From Enterobacter cloacae (GTDB lineage: Bacteria; Pseudomonadota; Gammaproteobacteria; Enterobacterales; Enterobacteriaceae): a DNA stretch of 64,000 nucleotides. The stretch spans positions 1,364,001 through 1,428,000 of the forward strand of contig NZ_CP056117.1 of NCBI RefSeq assembly GCF_013375935.1, read 5' to 3'. Shown here in pieces: positions 1-7,919 of this stretch; position 1 is the first letter of the stretch, and each line of letters begins with the position of its first letter. The position numbers and the translations under genes were made by a program. The notes beneath the pieces were generated by a model. That model did no database searches and was not told the DNA's origin. It saw only the letters and a list, made by a program, of their open reading frames with translations.

Positions 1-356
1 TTATAAAAACTGTCGAGATTGGTGTGGATCACGCGGTCCCAGTCATCCTCACTGAGCGCCGGAAATGCGCCGTCGCGGGTAATGCCGGCGTTACTTACCA
101 CGCCATAAAACGCGCCGCGATCGGCGATCTCCTGCTCCAGCACCGTGCGGCACTGCTCGCGGTTGCCCACGTCGAACGTGAGTAAACGGCCCGCGCCGCC
201 CGCCCGGACAATCGCATCCAGCGTCTCCTGCGCGCCCGCCTCATCACGATGGTAGTGCACGCCGACGGTAAAACCGTCCGCCGCAAGCTGAAGGGCGATG
301 GCGCGGCCAATGCCTTTGCTGGCCCCGGTGACCAGTACGGATCGACTCAGACTCAT
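1..356 (-). CDS. apeQ: 3-oxoacyl-ACP reductase of the aryl polyene cluster (ApeQ), 3' end outside the window
   Basis: FabG-type short-chain dehydrogenase that should reduce the 3-keto group after each chain extension of the polyene. The visible N-terminal 118 residues start MSLSRSVLVTGASKGIGRAI, which contains the NADPH-binding TGxxxGIG motif, and later show the VSNAGITRDG segment (NAG motif). The catalytic Ser-Tyr-Lys part lies beyond the left edge. The ATG overlaps the stop of the upstream dehydratase gene as ATGA, so the two are translationally coupled. The family is certain; the assignment to ApeQ rests on operon position, last visible gene after the O and P homologues. Confidence 0.88.
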   Translation of the reverse strand, partial: MSLSRSVLVTGASKGIGRAIALQLAADGFTVGVHYHRDEAGAQETLDAIVRAGGAGRLLTFDVGNREQCRTVLEQEIADRGAFYGVVSNAGITRDGAFPALSEDDWDRVIHTNLDSFY

Positions 357-826
357 GATGGTGTTCCCTGGTTGAAAAGTGTGGTTAATTCATCCTCGCT
401 CGGCTGGAAGGTATTCACGCGGCCCGTGGCGAGGGGCACGCCGTCGCACTGAACGGTGCACTCGAAGCTGCCGAAGCGTTCATCCTGCATCAGGCGTTCG
501 ATGGTGATGTTCAGCGTGCTGCCTGCGGCAAAATGTCCCGCGGCGCACGCCAGCTCGCGCGCGCCCAGCACCATACCCAGCGCACAGTGCGGCAGCCCTT
601 TTTGCATCCGGTGCCACTCAGACCAGACGCCCACGGTCTGGGCCATCAGCTCCAGCGCAAACCAGCCGGGCAGGTCGCCATTAGCGTTCAGAAAGGGCGC
701 AAGGACGCCCTGCCCGTTTACCGTCACGCGGCAGACGGCGCTGTCGTCGGTGACGCTCTCAACGGTTTCGAGCAGCATCATCGGCGCGTCGTGAGGAAGA
801 TAATCGCCTGGCGGTAAATAGCGCAT
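353..826 (-). CDS. apeP: Hotdog-fold 3-hydroxyacyl-ACP dehydratase (ApeP)
   Basis: A 157-residue FabA/FabZ-like protein that would dehydrate the 3-hydroxy intermediate to build the conjugated polyene. The N-terminus MRYLPPGDYLPHDAPMMLLE places the family's catalytic-type His in LPHDAPMM, and the central helix GWFALELMAQTVGVWSEW is typical of the hotdog fold. The start is chosen because its ATG overlaps the ketosynthase stop as TGATG, and the stop overlaps the reductase start. A much longer open frame upstream in the same phase would run deep into the ketosynthase gene and is not credible. This is one of two dehydratase-like proteins in the operon (see 7569-7919). Confidence 0.88.
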   Translation of the reverse strand: MRYLPPGDYLPHDAPMMLLETVESVTDDSAVCRVTVNGQGVLAPFLNANGDLPGWFALELMAQTVGVWSEWHRMQKGLPHCALGMVLGARELACAAGHFAAGSTLNITIERLMQDERFGSFECTVQCDGVPLATGRVNTFQPSEDELTTLFNQGTPS

Positions 827-1992
827 CACACTCTCCCCAGCAGAAGGCTGGCGTTGTTGCCGCCAAACGCGAACGAGTTCGACAGGATCGTCGGCTTTTT
901 CAGCGGCGCGCTGTGGTGCAGCAAGCCGCAGGCGGGGAGCGTGTCGTCCGGCGCGTAGCGGGAAAAATCCTGCGGCGGCAGCGGCAGGCCGCGGGTCAGG
1001 ATCAGCCAGCTCAGGGCTGCCTCCGTGACCCCGGCGGCGCCCAGCGTGTGGCCGGTTAGGTGTTTCGTCGAGCTGCACGGCACGCGCTCGCCAAAGAGGT
1101 CGTGGATCGCCTGCGCCTCGATCCGATCGTTCAGCGGCGTGGCGGTGCCGTGCAGGTTGATATAGCCTACGTCCTCCGCCGTGATCCCCGCCTCGTTCAG
1201 CGCCTGGTTGATGGCGCGGATCGCCCCTTCACCCTGCGGATGCGGGGCGGAAATATGGTACGCATCGCTGGATTCTCCCGCGCCCAGAAGCGCAATTTCT
1301 CCCGGCTCGCGGGTCAGCACCATGAGCGCCGCCGCTTCACCAATGGTGATCCCCCGACGGTCGCGGCCAAACGGCTCGCACAGGGTCGGCGAGAGTGACT
1401 CCAGGCTGTTGAAGCCGTTAACCGGCATGCGGCTCAGGCTGTCTGCCCCGCCGACGATGGCGACGTCCACCAGCCCGGCGTCGATCAGGCGACGCCCGCT
1501 GATAATCGCCCGCGCGCTGGAGGAGCAGGCCGTCGAGATGGTATACGCCGGGCCGTCCAGCTCAAGCCAGCTGGCGAGAAAGCGCGACGGATCGCCGAGC
1601 TCCTGCTGCGGATATTGCCACTGCGGGCTGCGCTCCCCGCTACGGGAGAGGCGCACGTTTTCATCCCCCTCGTCCAGCCCGGAGGTGCTGGTGCCCAGCA
1701 CCACCGCCACGCGGTCGCGTCCTGCGCGGTTAATGGCCGCCTCAACCGAGGGCCGGATTTGCGCCAGCGCCGCCAGCAGCAGCTGGTTGTTGCGGCTGCG
1801 ATGGGCGGAAAAACGCTCGGGTATAGGCGGAAGTTCACCCTCAACGCCTCCCAGCACGGCCTCCGGAAAGCCCTGTAGCCAGCCCGCGCGCGGACGCATC
1901 CCGGGCGCCATGCCTGCGTTCAGGTTTGCCGCTATTTCATCAGCCGAGTTGCCCAGGGCGTTGACCATGCCAACCGCAGAAAGGTAAATCAT
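826..1992 (-). CDS. apeO: Beta-ketoacyl-ACP synthase (ApeO), catalytic KS of the polyene synthase
   Basis: A 388-residue FabF-like condensing enzyme expected to perform decarboxylative Claisen condensations of malonyl-ACP with the growing aryl polyene. The catalytic residues are visible: Cys156 in STACSSSA, His281 in NLHGTATP, and Lys310/His315 in STKHLTGHTLGAAG. The start MIYLSAVGMVNALG is preferred because it lies one base after the stop of the preceding lipoprotein gene. Knowledge of the family says this KS works as a heterodimer with the shorter, cysteine-less ApeC encoded at the head of the operon; the pairing here is inference. Confidence 0.9.
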   Translation of the reverse strand: MIYLSAVGMVNALGNSADEIAANLNAGMAPGMRPRAGWLQGFPEAVLGGVEGELPPIPERFSAHRSRNNQLLLAALAQIRPSVEAAINRAGRDRVAVVLGTSTSGLDEGDENVRLSRSGERSPQWQYPQQELGDPSRFLASWLELDGPAYTISTACSSSARAIISGRRLIDAGLVDVAIVGGADSLSRMPVNGFNSLESLSPTLCEPFGRDRRGITIGEAAALMVLTREPGEIALLGAGESSDAYHISAPHPQGEGAIRAINQALNEAGITAEDVGYINLHGTATPLNDRIEAQAIHDLFGERVPCSSTKHLTGHTLGAAGVTEAALSWLILTRGLPLPPQDFSRYAPDDTLPACGLLHHSAPLKKPTILSNSFAFGGNNASLLLGRV

Positions 1993-1993
1993 C

Positions 1994-2572
1994 TCAGTCA
2001 CCCAGATATTGAATGGTGATGTGGTAGTTAAAAACGTGCTGCACAATGCTGACCGGCTCGCGTTTGCCGCTGCGGTTCAGGTAAACAATTTCCGTAACCA
2101 GTTTGCCGTCGGGGTTGCGCAGTTCGCGTCTGGCGTCAGTATCGTTCAGCGTCCAGCCTTTCGGCAACTGCGGCTGCCAGGCGCGGAGCGGCCAGTGGCT
2201 AGGCATCACATCGGCCAGAACCTGGCTTGCTGGCGGCAGCTGCGGCATCACAACCGACTGCTCGGTGTGGATCCCGGTCTCGTCGTAGGTGGCGAGGAAC
2301 AGGCGGATCCCGACGGAGGAGAGGCCGGCGAGCGTCACTTTATGTTCGTCTGCGTTAAGCATTACCAGCAGTGACTGGGTTTGACCCTTAAAGCTGCCGG
2401 TCAGAAGCTGCTGCGAACGAATAGCCGGGGTGATGCCCGGCGGCGGTAGCGTGACGCGGGTGCCCGGCTGTAGCCAGGCCTGAGGGCGCGCGTCATCGCG
2501 GTTCGTCGTATGGCTACATCCCGCCAGCAGCAGGGCCATCACGACCGTCGCCAGGCGAATAAAACGGGTCAT
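1994..2572 (-). CDS. apeN: DUF3261-type outer-membrane-directed lipoprotein (ApeN)
   Basis: A 192-residue predicted lipoprotein. The N-terminus MTRFIRLATVVMALLLAGCS is a lipoprotein signal with lipobox LLAGC and Ser at +2, which favours outer-membrane sorting. The rest has no catalytic motif that I recognise and fits the DUF3261 family found in aryl polyene clusters. Its ATG overlaps the stop of the MMPL exporter gene (ATGA) and the ketosynthase start follows its stop by one base. Together with the LolA-like and MMPL-like genes upstream it probably forms the export or anchoring part of the pathway, but its exact role is unknown. Confidence 0.75.
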   Translation of the reverse strand: MTRFIRLATVVMALLLAGCSHTTNRDDARPQAWLQPGTRVTLPPPGITPAIRSQQLLTGSFKGQTQSLLVMLNADEHKVTLAGLSSVGIRLFLATYDETGIHTEQSVVMPQLPPASQVLADVMPSHWPLRAWQPQLPKGWTLNDTDARRELRNPDGKLVTEIVYLNRSGKREPVSIVQHVFNYHITIQYLGD

Positions 2573-4890
2573 GGTGTGTTCTCTTTGTTAGCGGGCATCG
2601 CCAGCGGAGCGAGCAGGAACGCGGTAAAGATACCGCTCACCAGCACAATGCCAAAACTGCTGATGGCCTGGGTGGTGCTGAACACCAGCATCCCCAGCGT
2701 CAGCAGGGTAGTCATCATGGCAAGAGTAATTGCCAGCATGGAGGTCAGCGGCGTACCGCGCGGGTTGCTGAAAAACAGCGTGTAGTTGATGCCAATGCCC
2801 AGAACCAGCACCAGCGCCAGCAGGGAAAACAGGTTCACCGGGTGGCCTGCCACGGCCAGCGCCGCCAGCCCGCCGCCCAGCGACAGCACGGACGGCACCA
2901 GGGCCACCAGCCCTTTGCGCCAGCCGAGACGCACCACCGCGCCGCAGGCAATCACTGCCAGCGCCACGCACAGCAGCCCCGTCAGCAGCGCGCGGTAAAG
3001 CGCAAACAGGCTGTCGAAGCTGGCCTTACGGTCGACCCAGACGACCCCTGCATGGCGGGCGGCCAGCTCGCCGAGTGCGGCGCTGTTTCTGACGCCGTCG
3101 ACCGGAACCAGCACGCCGCTTTTACCGTCCGGCAGCGTCAGCCACAGCAGTCTCCAGCCCTCGCTGGCGGGGCTCGCGAGCCACGTCTCCATGCTGACGG
3201 GCATGGCGTTCAGATTCGGCGTCACGGCGTTCATCCCCGCGCTTTGCAGCATGTTCGTTACCGTCGGCGCGGCGCCGCGCAGCAGTCGCAGATCGCTCTC
3301 CTGGCGCGTCAGCGAGTTCAGCGGCAGGGTGCGCCAGCGGGAAAACTCGCCGGCTTTTTGCGCCTGCGCCAGCGCCGGGGTAAACGCCTCCAGCCGCTCC
3401 AGCGTTTGCTGAGCCGACGCGCCGTACACCACAAACCACTTCTGATCGACGTTCTGCCCGGTCAGGGCGGTGATGGCTTTTTCCTGGGCCAGTATGCCCT
3501 GCGGCAGCGCCTGAAGCTGGGCGATATCGTCATCAACCCGCAGGCTGGCGATCCCGATGGCGGAGAGCAGCGCCAGCGCTACCGGCAGCCCGACGGAGAG
3601 GGCTCTACCGTTGCGCCAGGCGTCCAGCCAGCGCTGCATCACCCCGCACAGGGGCACCGGGCGAACCGGCATCCCCCGGCACAGCCACGGATGCCAGAAA
3701 ATCACCGTCAGGCACGAGGCGCTCAGCCCTGCGGCGGCGAACACCGCCATCTGCCGAATGCCGGGGAAGGGAGCCAGCATCATGAAAAGATACGCCACGA
3801 CGGTGGTCAGCAGCGCCAGCAGCAGCGCGTTACGCACTTTCTCCAGGCTCTGCCAGGGCGTTTGTGTCGCGCCGTGCACCATCCGCTCCGTGAGGTAGTA
3901 AATCGTATAGTCCGCCGAGATACCGATGATGCTCATGCTCATCACCAGCGTCATCAGATGCAGCTCGCCGAACAGCAGGAGCGTCGCGACCGTGCCCGCC
4001 AGCGCGCCGATGGCAATTGAGAGCAGGCTCAGCAGCAGCGGGCGCACGGAGCGGAACACCGACACAATCAGCAGGATCGCGCCGAGCACCGTGGCGACGC
4101 CGAGCGTGGAAATATCCCGTTTGGCCTGCTGGCTGGCGTAATCGCTGTAGAACACCGTTCCGCGCGAGAGCAGCTGCGCCTGTGGATACCGGGCTTTCAG
4201 CGTCTGCTGCAACGCGTTAAGGGTGGTCACCAGCCGGTGGGTTTGCTGCATATCAAACGAGGAGCCCGCCAGCTCGCCGTGCAGCAGATACCAGTAGTTT
4301 CCGGCCTCATCTTTCGTCACCAGCCAGCCGTCCATCAGCTGCATCTTCTGGCTGTTCTTCGCCAGCGCGAGCTGCGCGCCGCGCGTCAGCATCAGCGGAT
4401 CGTTTTGCAGCTCCCTGCCGCTCACGCCGGAAAAGGCGGAGTAAAGCTGCGACAGGATCCACCGGGCCTGCGCCTCTCCGCCGTTTTGCAGGCGGGCGCG
4501 GGTGGCCGGATCGATCAGACCATTGCGGTGCTGCCAGAAAAAATCCCCCCACGCCCGTTGCCCGGCGGCGTCCAGCGGGCCTTTTACCTCGCTGAGCGCC
4601 TGGCTGCGTTGCAGCAGGGTTAACCACTGCTGCGCCACGCGCGGGTCCGGCCGTTTGCCGGGGCTGACCAGCCAGACGAGCTGGCGGTCCAGGCGCTGCA
4701 TAAACCCGTCGTTGAGGGCCGGAGGAACTGCCCCGAGCGTCTGTTTCGGCAGCATGGCGAGCACGCTGCTGTTCAGCCGCGCGCCGGGCAGCAGCGACAG
4801 CAGCACGACGAGCAGGATCAGGCATAACCCAGCCCACAGCAGCGCCGGGCGCAGAGGGTTACGGTGCGGCAAAGCGTTGGCGTTCTGCAT
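2569..4890 (-). CDS. apeM: MMPL/RND-superfamily exporter (ApeM)
   Basis: A 773-residue inner-membrane protein with the duplicated RND/MMPL layout: one N-terminal TM helix, a large periplasmic domain, a block of hydrophobic helices (about residues 260-430), then a second domain and helix block (about 640-770). Members of this family in aryl polyene clusters are thought to move the pigment or its lipid across the inner membrane. The first helix block carries GISADYTIYY near residue 325, the Asp-Tyr pair usual for proton-coupled MMPL pumps. The equivalent site in the second block reads GIGINYTLFF with Asn in place of Asp. The 5' end overlaps apeL by 32 bases. Confidence 0.85.
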   Translation of the reverse strand: MQNANALPHRNPLRPALLWAGLCLILLVVLLSLLPGARLNSSVLAMLPKQTLGAVPPALNDGFMQRLDRQLVWLVSPGKRPDPRVAQQWLTLLQRSQALSEVKGPLDAAGQRAWGDFFWQHRNGLIDPATRARLQNGGEAQARWILSQLYSAFSGVSGRELQNDPLMLTRGAQLALAKNSQKMQLMDGWLVTKDEAGNYWYLLHGELAGSSFDMQQTHRLVTTLNALQQTLKARYPQAQLLSRGTVFYSDYASQQAKRDISTLGVATVLGAILLIVSVFRSVRPLLLSLLSIAIGALAGTVATLLLFGELHLMTLVMSMSIIGISADYTIYYLTERMVHGATQTPWQSLEKVRNALLLALLTTVVAYLFMMLAPFPGIRQMAVFAAAGLSASCLTVIFWHPWLCRGMPVRPVPLCGVMQRWLDAWRNGRALSVGLPVALALLSAIGIASLRVDDDIAQLQALPQGILAQEKAITALTGQNVDQKWFVVYGASAQQTLERLEAFTPALAQAQKAGEFSRWRTLPLNSLTRQESDLRLLRGAAPTVTNMLQSAGMNAVTPNLNAMPVSMETWLASPASEGWRLLWLTLPDGKSGVLVPVDGVRNSAALGELAARHAGVVWVDRKASFDSLFALYRALLTGLLCVALAVIACGAVVRLGWRKGLVALVPSVLSLGGGLAALAVAGHPVNLFSLLALVLVLGIGINYTLFFSNPRGTPLTSMLAITLAMMTTLLTLGMLVFSTTQAISSFGIVLVSGIFTAFLLAPLAMPANKENTP

Positions 4891-5464
4891 CGGTCAGGCG
4901 AGCGGGCGTAAGCTGGTGGCGGGAAAGGGTGATATCCGTCGTGTCGCCCTGCCTGTCGTTCAGGCGAATAGACTCCAGATAGAGGGCACCCTGCAAATCA
5001 AGGGTGGCGAAAATCTTGTCCAGCGGTGTGGTGACTGGCGTCAGCACCAGCGACCAGCGGCCTTCCCCCCGATCCTGAAAATCGATGCGGAAGTTCTCTT
5101 CCAGTACCTTACGGTCGGCCTGGAACAGCGCCCGCAGCAGATGGTTGAACTGGAACATCTGCGGGTTATTGTCGGCGGTGATGGTCTGCGGCGGCTGGCC
5201 GCCGATCGCCTGCACCATCCGTTTGTCATCCAGCAGCAGCGTCATCGGGAACGGCGCCTGTTGATCCCACAGCAGGCCGTCGTCACGGGCGATCAGCATC
5301 TCCCCCCGCGAGCGCAGCGGCTGGGGCATGCCCTTGATGGTGCGGGTCTGTTCAAAGTGCGCGCGCACGACCGGCTGCTCCGCAAACCGCTGCTGCAGTT
5401 CATCCAGCGTCACCGCGCTGACCAGCGGGCTAAGCAGCAGGGCGATAAGAGGTATCCATTTCAT
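4859..5464 (-). CDS. apeL: LolA-like periplasmic carrier (ApeL)
   Basis: A 201-residue secreted protein. The start MKWIPLIALLLSPLVSA is a clean signal peptide with a VSA cleavage site, and the ATG overlaps the preceding thioesterase stop (ATGA); the longer in-phase frame lacks a signal and is rejected. The mature part (TLDELQQRF, RSRGEML, GLLWDQQAPFPMT) fits the LolA/outer-membrane lipoprotein carrier superfamily. The family binds lipid acyl chains in a half-barrel and shuttles them through the periplasm, so here it probably escorts the aryl polyene lipid between the exporter and the outer membrane. Substrate is inferred from context only. Confidence 0.82.
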   Translation of the reverse strand: MKWIPLIALLLSPLVSAVTLDELQQRFAEQPVVRAHFEQTRTIKGMPQPLRSRGEMLIARDDGLLWDQQAPFPMTLLLDDKRMVQAIGGQPPQTITADNNPQMFQFNHLLRALFQADRKVLEENFRIDFQDRGEGRWSLVLTPVTTPLDKIFATLDLQGALYLESIRLNDRQGDTTDITLSRHQLTPARLTDAERQRFAAP

Positions 5465-5883
5465 GGCGCGATCCCCATGCGTTCGAACAGAATGGCCGGG
5501 CTGACAAAGCACATCTCCCGGCTTGCTTCATCCACCGCCACCTGAATGGTGTAGCCGGTGGTGGTGCGTTTCCCGGTTTGCGCGTCAACGATTTGATAGG
5601 CGATGCGCAGGCGGTTTTCATACTCTTCAATCCGGGCGCGAACGCGGATGCGCTGCTCGAAGGTCACCGCGTCGCGGTACTTCACGCGGGTATCCACCAC
5701 GGGCCAGACGTAGCCCGAGGCTTTCATCTGGCGATAGCCGTAGTCAAACTGGTTGAGCAGCGCTTCGCGGGCAATCTCAAAGTAACGGAAGTAGTTGCCG
5801 TGCCACACCACGCCCATCATATCGACGTCGTGGAAGGGGACGGTGATTTCAACTTCAGCCGTAAAGCGGGGATCGGTCAGCAC
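5461..5883 (-). CDS. apeK: 4HBT-type hotdog thioesterase (ApeK)
   Basis: A 140-residue 4-hydroxybenzoyl-CoA thioesterase-like protein. The signature FHDVDMMGVVWHGNYFRYFE contains the conserved active-site Asp of the family. It likely hydrolyses an acyl-ACP or acyl-CoA, either releasing product or editing stalled intermediates. The start codon is GTG at 5883, supported by an AAGGAG ribosome site seven bases upstream and by the three-base gap from the ApeJ stop. It overlaps apeL by ATGA. Family assignment is firm; the substrate is unknown. Confidence 0.85.
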   Translation of the reverse strand: MLTDPRFTAEVEITVPFHDVDMMGVVWHGNYFRYFEIAREALLNQFDYGYRQMKASGYVWPVVDTRVKYRDAVTFEQRIRVRARIEEYENRLRIAYQIVDAQTGKRTTTGYTIQVAVDEASREMCFVSPAILFERMGIAP

Positions 5884-5886
5884 CCT

Positions 5887-7578
5887 TTACTCCTTCTCGT
5901 TGACCTCTGGCAGCCGCCAGAAATCGAAAAAATTAAACCAGTCGAGCGGCGACATGAGCGCGTAGTGCTCCAGCCGCTGCGCATAGCGGTCGACGGTCTG
6001 CTGTAGCGCCTGCTGGCGTTCGCCGCGCGGCAGCAGCAGCGGGTCAGCGAAGCGCTCGCAGTGCAGGGTCAGTTTTCCCTGCTGGCAGAGGGCAAAAATG
6101 AGCACCACCGGGCAGCGTAAGATGGACGCCAGGATAAACGGCCCCTGCGGGAACGGCGCGGGCTGGCCCAGGAACTCGCTCCAGATCACCCGCCAGCTGC
6201 CGCCGCGCTGTGGGGTGACGGCGATGCGATCGCCCACGATCGCCACCCATTCGCCGCGATCGAGCTTCTCTTTAATGAGGATGGCGGTATCCGGGCCAAT
6301 GTCGGTGACGGGCATCAGGTGAATGCCCGCCTGCGGGGCCATCTCCTCCATCACCTGCTTAAACCGTCTGGCGTTATCGCTAAAGACCAGCGCGTTGATG
6401 GTTTTTGCGCCTTCACGCTGCGCCAGCGCCCGGCAGGCTTCCACGTCGCCAAGGTGCGATGCCAGCAGCAGTTTACCCTGAGGATCGTCGAGACCAAGCG
6501 CCTCCTGCGCTCCCGGCGCAAAGACCAGATCGCGATGCAGCTTCATTTCGCCGCGCCAGCTGGCCACCTTGTTGAGCATGGCATGACCGAAGCGCAGGAA
6601 GTGGGAAAAGCTGTTGAGCCGCGCGGGTTTCGGCATTTGCCGCTGCGCCATCACCCGCCTGACGCGCGCCAGCCACTGCCGGGACGCCTGACGCGCAGAG
6701 CGGGCGGTGAGCCAGTAGACGGCGGTCACCGGCCACAGCAGGACGGTAAACGCCTTTCGCCCCAGCAGCTGCCAGACGCGCAGCATCAGGCGCATGCCCC
6801 ACAGCCCTTTCACCTCCTGCTGCCGCGCCCAGTGCTGCGCGCGGCGACGCATCAGCAGCGCGGGCATGCGCGGCAGCATGCCGAGGAACAGGCGGGTATG
6901 CATCAGCGAGATGCGCACGTTGTCTCTCAGGGCATCGAAATGGGATATCCCGTCCGGCGGGTAGGTCACGCGGGTGGGCAGAAAATAGCTGGTGTTGCCC
7001 TGCCAGTAGAGTCGCACCATCACCTCGGTGTCAAAATCCATCCGCTTACCGAGCGGCACCTCTGCCGCAAGGCGCAGTACCGGTGCGACAGGGTAAACGC
7101 GAAAACCGCACATGCTGTCTTTCAGCTGCAGGGAGAGGGTCTCGATCCAGACCCAGACGTGCGTGATCCAGCGTCCGTACAGGCGCGAGCGGGGAATCGA
7201 ATCATCGTAAACGGGCTGCCCGGAAATTAACGCCTCGGGGTGGCGTTCGGCCAGCGCCAGCAGTTTGGGGATGTCTTCGATAGCGTGCTGGCCGTCAGCG
7301 TCCACCTGAACGGCGTGGGTGAAGCCGCGCGCTGCGCAGGCTTCCAGACCCTGCATCACCGCCGCGCCCTTACCGCGGTTTTCTGGCAGGCGCAGCAGCG
7401 TGACCCGCGATCGCTCCGCCGCCAGCGCTTCAAGCGTGCGGCGGGTGGGGGCATCGCTGCCGTCGTCCACCACCAGGCAGGGCAGATCGAACGGCGCGAG
7501 GCGCGCCAGCACCGAGGGCATCGTCGCGCCGTGGTTGTAGCACGGGATCAGCACGCAGGGGCGGAAGGCTACTGGCAT
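5887..7578 (-). CDS. apeJ: Bifunctional GT2 glycosyltransferase - LpxL-like acyltransferase fusion (ApeJ)
   Basis: A 563-residue two-domain protein. Residues about 1-230 form a GT-A glycosyltransferase of family 2, seen from VLIPCYNHGATMPSVL at the N-terminus and the acidic VDADGQH motif. Residues about 300-560 resemble lipid A lauroyl/myristoyl acyltransferases, with SHLGDVEACRAL supplying the H-x4-D/E catalytic motif and a downstream PFPQGPFILA segment. Such a fusion could add a sugar and an acyl chain during assembly of the membrane-anchored polyene lipid. The gene overlaps apeI by 10 bases. Domain calls are solid, the acceptor is inferred from the cluster. Confidence 0.85.
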   Translation of the reverse strand: MPVAFRPCVLIPCYNHGATMPSVLARLAPFDLPCLVVDDGSDAPTRRTLEALAAERSRVTLLRLPENRGKGAAVMQGLEACAARGFTHAVQVDADGQHAIEDIPKLLALAERHPEALISGQPVYDDSIPRSRLYGRWITHVWVWIETLSLQLKDSMCGFRVYPVAPVLRLAAEVPLGKRMDFDTEVMVRLYWQGNTSYFLPTRVTYPPDGISHFDALRDNVRISLMHTRLFLGMLPRMPALLMRRRAQHWARQQEVKGLWGMRLMLRVWQLLGRKAFTVLLWPVTAVYWLTARSARQASRQWLARVRRVMAQRQMPKPARLNSFSHFLRFGHAMLNKVASWRGEMKLHRDLVFAPGAQEALGLDDPQGKLLLASHLGDVEACRALAQREGAKTINALVFSDNARRFKQVMEEMAPQAGIHLMPVTDIGPDTAILIKEKLDRGEWVAIVGDRIAVTPQRGGSWRVIWSEFLGQPAPFPQGPFILASILRCPVVLIFALCQQGKLTLHCERFADPLLLPRGERQQALQQTVDRYAQRLEHYALMSPLDWFNFFDFWRLPEVNEKE

Positions 7579-7919
7579 AAGCGAATTTTCCCGCTGCTGG
7601 CGGTATGGCGCTCGCCGCCCGCATGGCGCTGATAGCTGAAGGTGAGCATCTGGCGTTCGGGCTGCCAGGCCAGGAGCAGCGACACCGTATTCTCAGGCAG
7701 CAGCGGGGCCGCGAACTTCACGTTCTGAATACTGTGAAAGCGATAGCCCGGCGCCAGCGCGGCGGCGTAGTGCATCACCCAGTCGAGCTGCGCCACGCCG
7801 GGAAGCAGCGGCTGTACGGCGAAATGCCCCCTGAACCAGACCAGGCCGGGGTCGAGATAGAGCGTTATCTCCAGATGCCCGGGCTCGGGCTGGCGGCGTT
7901 CGATCTCATGCATCTTCAT
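7569..7919 (-). CDS. apeI: FabA/FabZ-like hotdog dehydratase (ApeI)
   Basis: A small 116-residue hotdog protein. The motif FRGHFAVQPLLPGVAQLDW matches the FabZ pattern GHFPxxPxxPGV with its catalytic His, so it is the second dehydratase-like component of the cluster and may act with ApeP in forming the double bonds. Start is either MKMHEIER (7919) or two codons later (7913); both fit within the overlap with the upstream ligase gene, whose stop is at 7906-7908. Stop codon is TAG, inside the beginning of apeJ. Confidence 0.83.
   Translation of the reverse strand: MKMHEIERRQPEPGHLEITLYLDPGLVWFRGHFAVQPLLPGVAQLDWVMHYAAALAPGYRFHSIQNVKFAAPLLPENTVSLLLAWQPERQMLTFSYQRHAGGERHTASSGKIRLCQ

Noticed and set aside
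2842-4020. Long open frame on the plus strand (392 codons) opposite apeM
   Set aside because: It is antisense to a well-supported membrane exporter, is rich in Gln, Arg and His as expected of a mirror frame in GC-rich DNA, has no ribosome site and no recognisable domain.
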